Made by a program: the position numbers and the translations under genes. A stretch of 64,000 nucleotides of DNA from Eudromia elegans (taxonomy: Eukaryota; Chordata; Aves; Tinamiformes; Tinamidae), in assembly GCA_003342815.1 (NCBI GenBank), contig PTEX01000013.1, forward strand, positions 2,157,118 through 2,221,117, given 5' to 3'. Below the pieces are notes generated by a model that saw nothing but the letters and a program-made list of their open reading frames with translations, did no database searches and was not told where the DNA came from. Below, one piece after another: positions 36,901 through 49,100 of this stretch; position 1 is the first letter of the stretch; the number at the start of each line of letters is the position of its first letter.

Positions 36901-39439
36901 TCAGGCCAGATGAATCCCGGTTTAATCGACCGTGGGTGAAATCGTGCTTCAATGGTTAATGTTATACTCGGGGCTGGGAAAAACTCCTGCAAGATCACAG
37001 CAATTAGAGCTGGAAATGATTCAAGCCCTCTAATTTATTTCCTCTCTCCCCCCGTCGCTGTCTCTCCTGAGGGACCGAGGCAGCAACGTTCCCAACAATA
37101 CGTTCCCCTGTGCTTTGTCTGGTCCTGCCTCGGTGACTCAAGGAGCGGAGCATCCATGTGTCTCTGGGGAGACGGATCCACCGCTGGGACGACGTCAACA
37201 TTGGGAAATGCTTCAGAAGTTTAGCCTACGTTTCCTTTTGTGGAGTGCCACAGATTCCCAGGTCGTGAGCTTTATGCCTCCAGGAAACTGGCTGCTTCCC
37301 ATGAGGGCAGCAGCTGGGAAGGTGGTGGTGGTTCTGGGCAGGGTTTGCAGGGGCAGGTTGAGAACACGGGGGTGGGTCAAGGGAGGTTTTCACACCTGTG
37401 AGCAGGTCAGGCCAGGTAACTTGTCTGGAATGAGCCCCTCCTTGGCTGGAGATATTTTTTTTTTCCGTTTCCATCTTTTTATTCCACAGATCCCACCTTG
37501 ACTCATAAAAATCTCACTCCTGGAAAGGTGGCCAGTTTTGCACATGAACTTGCCCCATCTGATTTGTCCCTTGCTACTAACCCCACCACAGGAGTGTGGG
37601 GCAGGCGGCAACTGCAGGACAGGCATGCGTGCCAGGGAGTAAGGTGTGAAGAGCTGTACCAGGGGCTCTTTGGAAGGTGTCCCAGAGCGGTGAACGGTTT
37701 GCCTGTAACTCTGCCCCGTACCAAGAGATGACACAGGACCATCTGATGAGGGGAAAGCTTCTCCTAGAGATGCAACAGGGACAAGAAAAAAACTTCCCGA
37801 AGGGTAAGAGTCCATCGGCATCACAGAAATGCCAGGCTGAGCCTGCTTCTGCAAAGAGAGGAACTGGGCCCACACTGCTTACACTCTAGTGATACCGTCT
37901 CCTATTTCTGAACACATCCTGCAGGTCGTGCCATTTCCAGAGAGGGGCTTATGCTCCTTGCACTGTAGGGGTTAAACTACTACTTGCAAACGATCTGATG
38001 TAACAGCTTCGCTGGCTGTGCTGTCACACTGTCTCCTATCAGTATTAGTCACATCCAAGACTCTGGTGGAGGAGCGAAGGCCAAACTCCACCCAGATGCA
38101 GTTGTGGACAATGCTCATGATTCAATCACGCCGGCTTAGTCATGTCTTTTAAGGAACATCTGGACAAGTTCTTCAGTGCTGAGGCTGGACGGACTCCTCC
38201 TGCTGGCAGCTGGTGCCCCCGGCGCCTCCGGAGCATTGTGAGGGTTCTGCCCTGTGAACGGAAGGAGAGCTTCAATGGACAGAAAGGCTGCGGTACTCAC
38301 GGGTGAGAATTTCCGTGCAAGCTAAAGCAAACCTGTGGGGGAAACTGGAAGGAGCAGAGACCACCTGCTTCTCTCTTGAAAGGAAAAACATCAAAGCTGT
38401 TTCAAAAGGGAGGAGAGCATAGGGAAAGGCAGCAGTGCTCATCCATCCACAGGAGCGCTCATGCCCAGCTCCCTCACAGCTCTAACCAGAGCTATGCACG
38501 CTCTTCTCCCATCCAAGACCCCTGCACACACCTCCATCCTGCAAGGCACCCCGCTGCCTGCTGACCTCCTCCAGGTCCCGTCCATCCCTTTGCACGGGCA
38601 GCCAGCGCCCTGGCGTTTGAGCTGGCATCTGACCCCAAACACTGCAGCCTGTGGCAATTGCAGGACTGTGCTTCCCCTCTAATCAGTTGGTGTTTGCAAT
38701 ACCAACTATTATCTTTCTAGTTGTACCCTGCTGAGGACAATGGCTCCTTATTTCCTACCACAAATACCGGGTTCCTATTAACCTCCCGCTGCCCCTCCTC
38801 TGTCTCCCATCCACATTAAAAGAAAGCATCCTTAATGACTACAGCGATGGGAAACACGGCAACAGACAGTCATAAATTAAGCCTCACTCAAAGCTTTCAA
38901 TTATTTGCACCCTGTGTCCTCTGTTCAAACACTTCACCTGCTGCTTGGAAAATGCCTTCACGGGCATTTCCACTTTGAACATGAATGGGCACCGGACACC
39001 GTCTGAAACCAGACACAAGCGCACGGGCAGATGCCATGTTGGAGGTTGGTGTAAATCCAAGTAATTCCAGCGGGCCATATGCCCCCCTTTCAGTATGATC
39101 CCGAAGGTGGATGTTTATGGGTTGCACAGCAAGGAACCGGCTCTGGCTGCTCCTTGCCCTTTGCACGAGACTCCACAGCTCCCGCTGCACCGACACTTTG
39201 GATTCCTGTCACTGTGGAACCCAGAGACGGGGACCCAATGCAACAAGTGCAAATCACGGCTTAGCTCGGGGCTGCAGGACTGCCACCGAGCTCAGAACCG
39301 GGCCTAAGAATCCCGCCTTTGTGTGCTGACATGCACGGTGATCCCAATGACCGGGCACCATTCTCGGTGACACCAACCTATGTCTGCAGTGACCCCGCTA
39401 ATGCCCATGGAGCTACTGCCCAATCCTGCCAGGAAAAGC
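36901..39439. other. Non-coding stretch between two CpG-rich blocks
   Basis: No supported gene. A piece at about 36995-37060 (AATTAGAGCTGGAAATGATT then a C/T-rich part) vaguely resembles the reverse complement of an old CR1 3' end but is too short to call. The open frame at 39079-39264 has protein-like composition but no splice sites or recognised domain. Confidence 0.55.
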
Positions 39440-40870
39440 GCGGGCAGGGTCTGGCCTCGGAGCTGCAAACTTTAGGCGAGCGGATGGGCGAGTGGAAGCG
39501 GCAGAGAAGTACAGCGTGATCCTCACGTCGCAGGCAAGGCTCGCGCTCCCCCCTTGACGGCCAGCCCCATCCCGGGCCCAGGCAAGCGGCCCACTGCTGC
39601 CCTGTCGCCGGGGCCTCTTCGGCAGTGTCCCCGCACTGATGCCCCGCGGCCTGGGGGCGGCAGCGGGAGCGGGAGCCGCCGCCGCATCCCCCCGGCAGCG
39701 GCCCGAGGGCAGCGCGGGAGGCGGCGGCCCCGGCCAAGGGGGCGGTGGTGCCCGNNNNNNNNNNNNNNNNNNNNNNNNNNNNNNNNNNNNNNNNNNNNNN
39801 NNNNNNNNNNNNNNNNNNNNNNNNNNNNNNNNNNNNNNNNNNNNNNNNNNNNNNNNNNNNNNNNNNNNNNNNNNNNNNNNNNNNNNNNNNNNNNNNNNNN
39901 NNNNNNNNNNNNNNNNNNNNNNNNNNNNNNNNNNNNNNNNNNNNNNNNNNNNNNNNNNNNNNNNNNNNNNNNNNNNNNNNNNNNNNNNNNNNNNNNNNNN
40001 NNNNNNNNNNNNNNNNNNNNNNNNNNNNNNNNNNNNNNNNNNNNNNNNNNNNNNNNNNNNNNNNNNNNNNNNNNNNNNNNNNNNNNNNNNNNNNNNNNNN
40101 NNNNNNNNNNNNNNNNNNNNNNNNNNNNNNNNNNNNNNNNNNNNNNNNNNNNNNNNNNNNNNNNNNNNNNNNNNNNNNNNNNNNNNNNNNNNNNNNNNNN
40201 NNNNNNNNNNNNNNNNNNNNNNNNNNNNNNNNNNNNNNNNNNNNNNNNNNNNNNNNNNNNNNNNNNNNNNNNNNNNNNNNNNNNNNNNNNNNNNNNNNNN
40301 NNNNNNNNNNNNNNNNNNNNNNNNNNNNNNNNNNNNNNNNNNNNNNNNNNNNNNNNNNNNNNNNNNNNNNNNNNNNNNNNNNNNNNNNNNNNNNNNNNNN
40401 NNNNNNNNNNNNNNNNNNNNNNNNNNNNNNNNNNNNNNNCCCGCGCCGGCTGCAGGGCGCCCTTCGGGGGCCGTGGGAGAGGGCGCTCTGCCGGGGTGAC
40501 AGGCGCCGCCTCGGCACGGTGGAAGCGTCTCCGGCACGTGGCACCCTGCGCCGGCCCGAGGGACACGCGTGCGGCGCGCGGAGCCGGCCGCGTCCCTCCC
40601 GGGCGCAGCCCCGGGCCCCTGCGCTCTCCTCAGAGCCCCCGGCGCGCGGCGCCTCTGCCGCGCGGCTCCCGCTCTGCCGGCACCCACGCGTGGCGACACG
40701 GCGGTGCCCGTGGTCCCCGCGTCGCTCTGAGCCGCACGCGCTGGCTCTTCTGGGGCAGCGTGGGCGCACCGCGTCCCTCGGCGGCCCGAGAGCCTCCCCG
40801 GCAGGCTCGGTGTGCCGCGATGCGCTCCGTTGCCTCGCGCTTGCCGTGATGTCTCTGAGCCGCGGGTGAG
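39440..40870. promoter_or_regulatory. CpG island with an internal assembly gap
   Basis: This is the strongest CpG-rich block in the window. It has GGGCGGC- and CCGCCGCC-type runs on the left (39640-39754) and dense CGCG sequence on the right (40440-40850). It is split by 685 Ns. Avian draft assemblies commonly lose the most GC-rich part of promoters and first exons, so the gap is itself consistent with a promoter. Open frames spanning the Ns are artefacts and are not called. A possible donor-like GCGGGTGAGC lies near 40861-40870. Direction and gene identity are unknown. Confidence 0.6.
39755..40439. other. Assembly gap (685 Ns)
   Basis: A continuous run of N. The true length is not known from this sequence. 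Confidence 0.99.
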
Positions 40871-41544
40871 CATCGCTGTCGCCCGCACAGCTTTCACCGG
40901 GCTCTCCATGCCTTCTTCCACGCGCTTCGTAGCGTGTAGCCATCGCAACCCTGGCTCTGCACCGTGTGAGAAGTGGACCATCGGCTCTGTGCGGCAGAAC
41001 ACACAGCTGCTCCTCACTGGGCTTTCTTCCCCCTGAAAAAGACCACTTTGGTCTTTTCTACCCCAAAGCTGTGCTCCATACCCATGGCCCCTCTCGCCTG
41101 CACCTGCAGGCTCCTACTGCCTGCTGCCCTCTGCTCTGCGGCTCTTTGACAGCCCACAGAGACTTCCCGTGGTCCTCGTGGTCTGTGCTGGGACCGCTGT
41201 GCATGAGCAGTTATGCAAAGGACACTTCCTGGACACTTATCTCAGTGCACCCGCTCAGCACCCTTTGCTTGGGCCGCTCCATGCCCGTGTCGCCAGCCTC
41301 TTCCCTCCCGTCCTCGCGCTCGTGTCCCCAGGCTCTTCACCTTCCCTCGCCCTTCATTCCCGCACTTGCCTCAACGTGGCTTATCCTGTGGGCAAGGGGG
41401 GCTAGTTCCATGCGCGCTCTGCGAGCACACTGAGGAAGAAGGAGACTTTCTCAAAGTGTGCCTGGGGTGGCCTCTCCTGTGACACCACTGTCCTCGGCCC
41501 GGATGCAGGGAATTAGTGCACGGTGAAGGTTGGGTGCTGAAGGA

Positions 41545-41700
41545 ATTCAGGTGGAATTTCTTTACCCCGAGCTTCCAGAGGGTGGAATATGTTACCACAG
41601 GTGGCAGCAGAGCTAGCACAAGTAGTCACTTTTTTTCCACTTCTTCAAGACATTAGCCAAGTATATGAGAGGAAAAGCATGAGGTTGAACTGCTGAATCT
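41545..41700 (+). mobile_element. Degraded CR1-type LINE relic (C-terminal region)
   Basis: One frame reads WNMLPQVAAELAQVV and then FFPLLQDISQVYE. This matches the layout of the conserved W-N-x-L-P block and the following F-x-x-x-L helix in CR1 and related LINE ORF2 C-termini. The rest is too decayed to place in a subfamily. Much older than the copy at the window start. Confidence 0.55.
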
Positions 41701-42729
41701 GAATCAGGGTAGGAGGCAGAGCTGCACAGGCACACTGGCCTCCAGCTGTGGATTTCCTGTGCTGCCAGGCCCCATCTCTTCCTTGCCTCTCTATGCCCAG
41801 GAGCGTCAGGGAGAGATTCCTCCCTTTGGAAAGGGGTCCCTCCCTACCTTATTTCATATCAATACACCTATCGCCTTGGTAGCTCCAAGCAGTCCCTGTG
41901 TCCTTTTCAGTGTCCTTATTGTATAAAAGTAAAATGTCTCTGCCCGTCGTTGTTAAAGTCAGTCTGGAGAACGTTGCAGCTGAACACATTGAAGCCAGCT
42001 CCGAGCAGCGAGGTCTCTCCCGGCCTCTTCTCTGCCAGTCTCCAAGAAGTCAGTCCAACGCCAGAACCTTTGGAAGAGCTGGGTCTAAAATGCTCAGTGT
42101 TCCTGTTCTTTTCAGATACAAAGGTGTGTCCCAATTGTATTTGCAGGAATTTTTTTCCCCCCACAAGCGCAGACCAAAAGAATAGTTTTACAAAGAGAAA
42201 CTCCTCACAGTCCTGTATAATTACAAGTCTCCAGGAGTTTGGACTCTTTGCAAGGGGCGAAATATTGAAATTTTATAAAGGAAATAAATCAGCAGATCTC
42301 AGTGCAGTCACCTTTGATGCTGTTTGTTCTTTTCTCTGGACCAGTAGACCTCAGTTTCTAGACTGCTGCAGACGTCGAGTCCTTTGTACTCGAGTTGTTG
42401 GGCTTGGGTTTCAAGGAGCACAGGGAAAACAGTCTTTTTTGAAAGCTACACGACTGCTCATTTAAATGAATATAAATTGTTTCTATTCACAAGAACTTTT
42501 TTTCTAAAGGCTGATCAAAAGTTCAAGTGAAAACCATTTCATCATTTCAAAATTAATTGGGCACACACACAATAAGTGTTTCAGAGAGACTTTTAAACGC
42601 AGTGCTGTTAAAATCTGGATGCAGCTAGCCAAGGCATGTTGTCATTTAAGGCAGCGCACTCCGTGATTTTCTTCCTTTCTTTTTTTTACAGCCCTCCCTT
42701 ACAGAGGGGTGTAAACGTGTTGGGAAAAG

Positions 42730-43190
42730 GAGCATAGACTTCATTAAAAGTGTAGTGCGGAGAAGAGTCATGGGAATAGTTTCTGAAGTGGAGAAAAAAT
42801 CCTTTCTAATGGGAGGTTTAGTAAACATGGATCTCTGGTGCCTTTCACAAAGAAAATTAAGAGGTAGCTTGATGTGATATCTAAGTGCTTTCAGCAGTGG
42901 AAAGTCGCTGGTAGTTAGCATTTTAATTCAAATAAAGAAATGCATACCAAAGCTCCGTAGCTGGGCATTTAATCTGTATACGTTCACGTTAGAAATAGAC
43001 AACATTTTTTAGCAGCAGGGTGATTAACCATTGGAACGAACTACCAAAGGGAATGTTGGCTTCTCCAGCTCCTAAAATCTTCAGATAAAGACCGAGTGTC
43101 TTTCTGGAAAACATGTTTTGCACAAGCATGAGTTATTGGGCCCACTGCAGAGATAACTGGATGAAATTGTACGTACAGAATTACAGACGA
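42730..43190 (+). mobile_element. Ancient amniote-type CR1 LINE relic
   Basis: Successive decayed pieces in CR1 order: an IDFIKSVVRRRVMGI-like stretch, a KKIKR-x-LDVISKCFQQWKVA block, then HFLAAGVINHWNELP-like sequence near 43010-43055 and KIFR at about 43080. The 3' UTR-like part, GAGTTATTGGGC through AACTGGATGAAATTGT, resembles the tail of the old CR1 families shared by birds, crocodiles and turtles. Several stops and frame changes interrupt it. The minus-strand ORF at 42646-42921 is a shadow. Confidence 0.82.
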
Positions 43191-46100
43191 GAGAAGACCG
43201 TGTGAGCCGCTGCCCCCTTCCGAGCTTGGCTTATGAATTTATAAAGCTTACGCAAATCTTCCCCCGCTATGCGCGAGGTAGAGCAACAGGGTCATTGGAA
43301 GCAGATTGCCACTTTTCAGCACAGCTGTTCCACGAAGTAGGGATGCTCTCATATACCCTATGATTACACCGGCTTTCTTTGCAAAAGCGCTTTGCAAGCT
43401 GAGACTGATGTACATTGCAGGCTATTCCTATGTAGGGATCCTTCACTTGTCCTTGGAAGCCGTAAAACACGCCGTGAAGTTTGATGGCTCGCAGCGAGGC
43501 TGCAGACAGCAGAGGAAAAGCGCGCTCTGTCCCCGTGAGGTGCCAGCGCCTGGAAGGCTCCCGCGGGAATTTGGCTGAGGGTGCAAGATTTCAACTTCTT
43601 GTCCTTTCGCTCAGCTCATCAGGGCCCTGCGTGGCCGTACCAACACCATCCCCTCCTTGGGGCTCTGTGGTTTCCCTTGGCACCCAGCCCCAGCTTTCCC
43701 TAAGTGCCTTGCTCAGGACTGAGGCTCTCCTCACGGGGCAGTTTCATGCACACCTCTCCAGGGACACTGTGCCACAGAGGTACTTGGGCAAAAGACGAGA
43801 AGAAAATGTCTGTGGAGTCCGGCTCTCCCACACCTGCCACCTCTGGGGATCCTGTTCCGAACGCCCCGCTCTGTGGTTGCAGCCCCCAGCAGTTTTGTTC
43901 ATTCGCCCTAGCAAGGTGAATGGGCAGAGCTATGTGAACTTCATCTCGTCCCCTTGGCATATGTGTGTTTACCTGTCTAAATTTAACTCCCCGGCCAGCT
44001 TCACCCATCCTGAGCCGACCTGTTCTCTTGTGGCTTGGCTCTGGGTCTGGCGTGTGCGGCAGCGTTTCCTGGCTGCTTGGGGCTCGTGGTTTGCTGCTCG
44101 TTCCCTCTCTCCAGCAAACGCTGCTTCTTCCGAGGCCCTGGGCAAGCCAATTTTCCCTGCTCGTAGGTTTTACTTCTAAATCCGGCTGTGCCAAAAGGGA
44201 CTTAGCAGCCCTCAGGACTGGGGGGTCCCTTGTTCTCTCATCTTCTCCTGCTCTTTCCCGCTCTGCTTGCTTACTTTGCGGTGGACTTCAGGAAGTCCCC
44301 GGGTGGCCTCTTGCAGCCCACAGCAGTTTGCTCTTGCTGTGGTGGTTCCCAGAGGGAGAGCAGGCACCCTGAAGTGCTCAGCAGCAAGCTCGAAAGGGAC
44401 GGTGCTTCCTCCAACCCCCTTCAGGACTCCACAGGTAGGGTTGGTAGGGCCCTGCATGGCTTATTTCACTCTGTCCAGGACTGGGTTTCCTCGAGTTTCC
44501 TGTAGTTTGTTTGTTTGGGAACTTGCTGGTGTGTGCACCTCAGCTTCAAAGGAATTGAAGAGAAGGAGAAGCAGAGAAGAGGAAGAGTTCATGTTTCTGC
44601 TGGGCAGAACAGAATGAATTCCCTTTAATGCAGAGTTGGAATTTGGTGCAGTAAATATGGCCCAGCCTGGCAGTCTTAGTCGTCTAAATAAATCCGGCAG
44701 GATCAAATTATTAGTGTCCTGCATAACCCTGCAAGAGACCCCTAATTGATCTCTGCTTTTCCGGCCATGCCTGGTTGTCATATAGTTAATGCTGTGGTCT
44801 ACCACATGAGAGAAACGGGTTGAATGCTGGTCTCAGCTGTCACCCTTTGAGCTAACCCGGTGGCCTTGTATTTAATACTCTTGCATTCAGAGGAAAGGTA
44901 GCGAAGGCCAAGGATTTCAGCAGTGACTAGTGATTTGGGGTATCCAACTTGAAACACTGTCAAAGGTCTCGATTTTTTTTTTCCAAGGTTCAGCTATTTC
45001 TGATGCTTGGGCAATCTTAGGTAGTCTGGAATTGTCAAGACGAGCAGTCAGTTCTGAAAATCTTCATCTAAGGATCTGGTGTGGAATTAGAGAAAAAGCA
45101 AAAAAAAATCACTGTGCAAGTCTCTAACAGGGATCCTGCAACAGAGTAAATCTTCCTAGAATGATAATCAAGTTCCTGGGCAGACTTTATTGCAGGCAGA
45201 GATTTGAAAAAGGTTTAATTTAATTTTCACTGTTGGCTAACTCATAAAGAAGGTCTTGAGGGCATGACAGTTTTTCTTTTATAGGAAGGAGAGTGATTTC
45301 TTACATATATATGCATGTATCTCAGAAGTTCTATGTCTTAGTTTATTTGAAGGGCTTGGGGAAAATACATGTTTATTGTAAACTCTTGCATTTTAACTGG
45401 AGATCAAGGAGCAATTAGGGGTAGAAGGTTAACAAAAATCATACCAGTGCTAGGATTTCAGAGACCTCCCTAAACTTCCCCCTTTCCAGTTCTCTGTGCT
45501 CAGTTTCTTGGCTGTTTTGGGATTACAGTTTTATTGACTTCTGAAACATTGTGGCAGCTCTGTTGTCTACAAGTTTGATTACATGACGATCTCCTGTGCT
45601 GAGCTATTAAAGCCTTTCGGACCTTTGTAATAAATCAAAGAATAGTGAAAGAAACACATAAGCCCAAATATGCCCTCACCGACAGAACATTTTTTCAGAA
45701 AATACTGTTTTGTAGCTGTTAGGTTCATTAGTCTCTGAGGTATGTCCCTAAGTACTCCTGAGTTGTCTCTCATCATAAAAATTTGATACTTTACAAAAGA
45801 AAATGAAATTTCTTTTTTTTCCCTCCTCTTCTTACAGATAGAGGTTTTCTTATTACAGTCTGCAGCCCAGATTTGTTATAATCATGTAGCTAGGGGACAT
45901 GGCAGGATTTCAGGGTTTTGTTTAGTAAATATTTTGCCATTATCATTTCTGTGTCACGGTGGGGATGTTTGAAATTGCTTGTGGCTGTCCTCAGGTTCAA
46001 TCCTGCCCAGCTTTGGATCCTAAAAACTTATCTGGAGTTTTATGGTCTTGTATTAAGATGATGCAGCTATTCATGCGATAGCCATTACTCTGTAGGTTGT

Positions 46101-49100
46101 AGTGGAGGCTTCTGTTTTTGAGCCTAAATGCCAGTTCTTGCTCAAGTGCAGCATGTGTACAAAACAGATTTCTCCCTGAGATCTGCAGTCTTATGTGTGA
46201 CTGCAGCTACTCTTCCATCTTTGGAGATTTCAGAGTCTGCCATGCAGGTAGAGTGGAGTTTGTGCTCGCATGAATTATGACCGATTGATTACCTGTCACA
46301 TTTCCCCCCCTGCCCCCCATTTTTATAACAATTCTCCCTTTCCACCCATTTCTTTAACAAGCTCTTTGGGAGTTTTGCCAAGGTGCAAAATGAAGTTCTA
46401 TTTTTTATTCATAGCAAGAAAGTTTTCAGCAGGTGAGCTTGGTGAGGGCAGCACTGCTTATGTTCACTTCTTGCTGTAGCTGCATACTCGATCAGCATCT
46501 CTGCAGTTCTGCAAGGACTCTGCACATCCTCAAAGACTAGAGAGCTGGTTGTCTTCTCCAAAGTGCTCCAAGGTAATGTAGGGGTAGTTTTGTATTTCTG
46601 CATAGAGTTGCACTCCAACAGCATGAAATCTCATCACACATAAAAATCCATTTTTTCCCCAAAAGGCATGTAAGGCATTTGCATTTTTTAAGAAAATGGT
46701 GCCATTTAGGTCACGCTTACATACCAGGAACAATCTGCTCCAATCCATCTCCATCAATTTGACTGTTTTCCTAAGCTCTTCTGTCTACTAGAGCTGTGCC
46801 AGCACAGTTCTCCAGTGTAGCGCTTTCCTGCCCGCATAGTTGTGGCACCTTGACAGGGAACGTGAATGGAATCAGCAAAAGCTCCTTCTGTGGGTGCTGA
46901 AGAGCACATGGGAAACAGTGTTACTTGGGGTGTTGATGAGCACGTGAACTAACGTAGTGAAATAACACAGGTCTAGACTTGATGATCTGGACCAGGACCT
47001 GCATGGTGTAGATGCAGGTAGCACTTTTAAATCAAGTATAAAAACAAACCTAAAGCAATAGAAAAAAAAGTTTCTATATTTAGGCAGGGTTGAATTAGTT
47101 TGTGCTAGTTAAGCCTAACTTTGGCTCCCTTATCTGCGGACAAGGTTAGCAGCTGTAATTTAAATACTTAATGATAAGGCCCTGTCAGTTCCTTGCCACT
47201 TTTGGTAGATCAGCGTGAGATCTGAGCTGCTGACCCTTGTGCTTTGTGCAAACAAGGAGAATCCCAAGCTGTGCTGCTTGAAGGCGACCATCTGCCACTC
47301 GTGGTCACTGCATGTCTCTGAGCTGCAGCGAATCACTTGGCCTGTCACCTGGACGAATTCCTGCATATCCATGCTGTAAAAGGGAAGATTATCCTCTTAT
47401 TCCCAGCTCATCCAGTATCTTATTATTCCTCTTAGTAGAAGAGGCTGCTATCTGCAGAGAGCTCCAAAGCTCTGTGCAAAGCCAAGAAAGGATCATCTAG
47501 TGGCCCCGTGTGCAAGAGCATAGGTGTATGCCTGCCTCTGGGATATGCTGGAGGGATGGGGGAGGCTATGGGAGAAGTACAAGGCCAGGTGGAAATTGTG
47601 GTTCCTTTGCATTGTTGGATCAGGCCTAAGAGTGTCATAGAGGGGACACAGCTTTCTAAATCCAGCCCAGGACTGAAAGAGATCAAAAGTGACACCAGTT
47701 CCCAAGTTACGATATGTTATCCAGAAGGTCTGTCAACATTAAGACACTGGTCTGGTGTAGAAAGCCATGGAGTAGCTGCAGAAAAGTCCTCTCCTGCTTT
47801 GGGTCTCAGACAGATGTTGCTCTACTGAGTCCCTGTTGTCACTGAAATCTCCACCTAACTAAATTTAATCTTTCCCTTCAGTTCCCCAGCCCAAATGGGC
47901 AGGAGCCTTTGGCTCTCACTGCCAGCGGTGTTATATTCCTCACTTGATCCTGTCACACTCTTCCCTTTGTAGTGCTTTCTCTCCATGTATCTCAGCATTG
48001 TTGCAAGTGGCTCTTCCAGACTGTCTTGCTGACTAGGAATTTGAGGTCCCGCGTCTTCAGCCCGATGACTAGTCCTTGGGAAGTGACTTGCTGTGCAATT
48101 TTTATGCTGTGCAGACTTGCGTGGTGAGAGCAATCGTCCTGCTTGGTGAAGTGGCAAGCACTAGTGGTGTAGTTGCCTTTTCAGCCTAACCTTATAGTCC
48201 TGTGTCTGTGATAGGCAGCTTTCTCTCCTTGGTCCCCTTTCTGCAGTAAAATCTGACCGAGTGTCTGCACAGGACAGAAATTGCTGCTAGTTGTATAGCT
48301 GCCTACAGGCATCTTGAGAAATGTGGGTTCCTAGAGTTTGGGTTAGGCTTCTGTTTATGTCGTTCTGCAAAGAAGCAATATTAAATATGTTAACAAGTGT
48401 TTAAAGGTAATTTTATGTTTCCTGAGACTAATTTGCCTTTTCCTTTTCAAGGTCTTGCGAAGCAGACCAGTGGAAAGTTGTTCATAGTCTATCATGCTAA
48501 GTAGGAGATGGTGCCTTGGAGAGCGTACCTGGGAGTCTCTTCAAACTCTACCCTTCATTTGTGTGCAGGACCAGATTTCTCCTTGTCCAGTACTCATCTG
48601 AAATGGTAGCCCCTTTCCTCTAAACTGAAATCTGTACTTGTTCTGTGAGATTTCACAGAGTGTAATGTTTCTGAATAAGTCTGGATGAAAGGATCCAAAT
48701 TCCTAGACTTTATGAAGACTCTTCAGGTCCTGGTGCGTCCCCAGTGTGGACATGCTCACGGGGGACATTGATATTCTTGGAGCAAACACTAAGCCCTCAA
48801 ACAGCAAAACAAGCAAGCGTGGAGCTGATAAAATAGAAAGGCTTTCATTAGAAACATGGTTTGGTCTAAATTGAAATTTTCTGAAGGAAAACATGTTTTC
48901 CACAGTTGCATTTCAAAACTTAATTATTTCTGTTATCCAATTGAAATTTAGACTTAAATATCACTTTAAGATGAGACCTTAACCTGAAGCAGGAGTTCAA
49001 ATTTCAGGTCAACATACTGAAATATCTTGTTTGGATCACCGTTTCATGTGAGTGTTTTGTTTCTATCAACAATATCTTGTTTTTTTCCCCCTATATTTTC

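Noticed and set aside
36995-37060. Possible reverse-complement CR1 3' end (AATTAGAGCTGGAAATGATT)
   Set aside because: Too short and too diverged to separate from chance without a masking tool.
38140-38240. Phrase reading like MSFKEHLDKFFSAE, similar to the end of a LINE ORF2
   Set aside because: No WN-x-LP block upstream and no 3' UTR match. Left uncalled.
39079-39264. Plus-strand open frame with fairly protein-like composition before the gapped island
   Set aside because: Only 61 codons, no acceptor or donor that fits, and no family recognised.
39378-41017. Very long open frames on both strands across 39.4-41.0 kb
   Set aside because: Most of their length is the N gap translated as unknown residues, so the apparent length is an artefact.
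46955-47010. TCTAGACTTGATGATCTGGA, which resembles a CR1 3' UTR
   Set aside because: Only one short motif, with no tail repeat and no upstream match.
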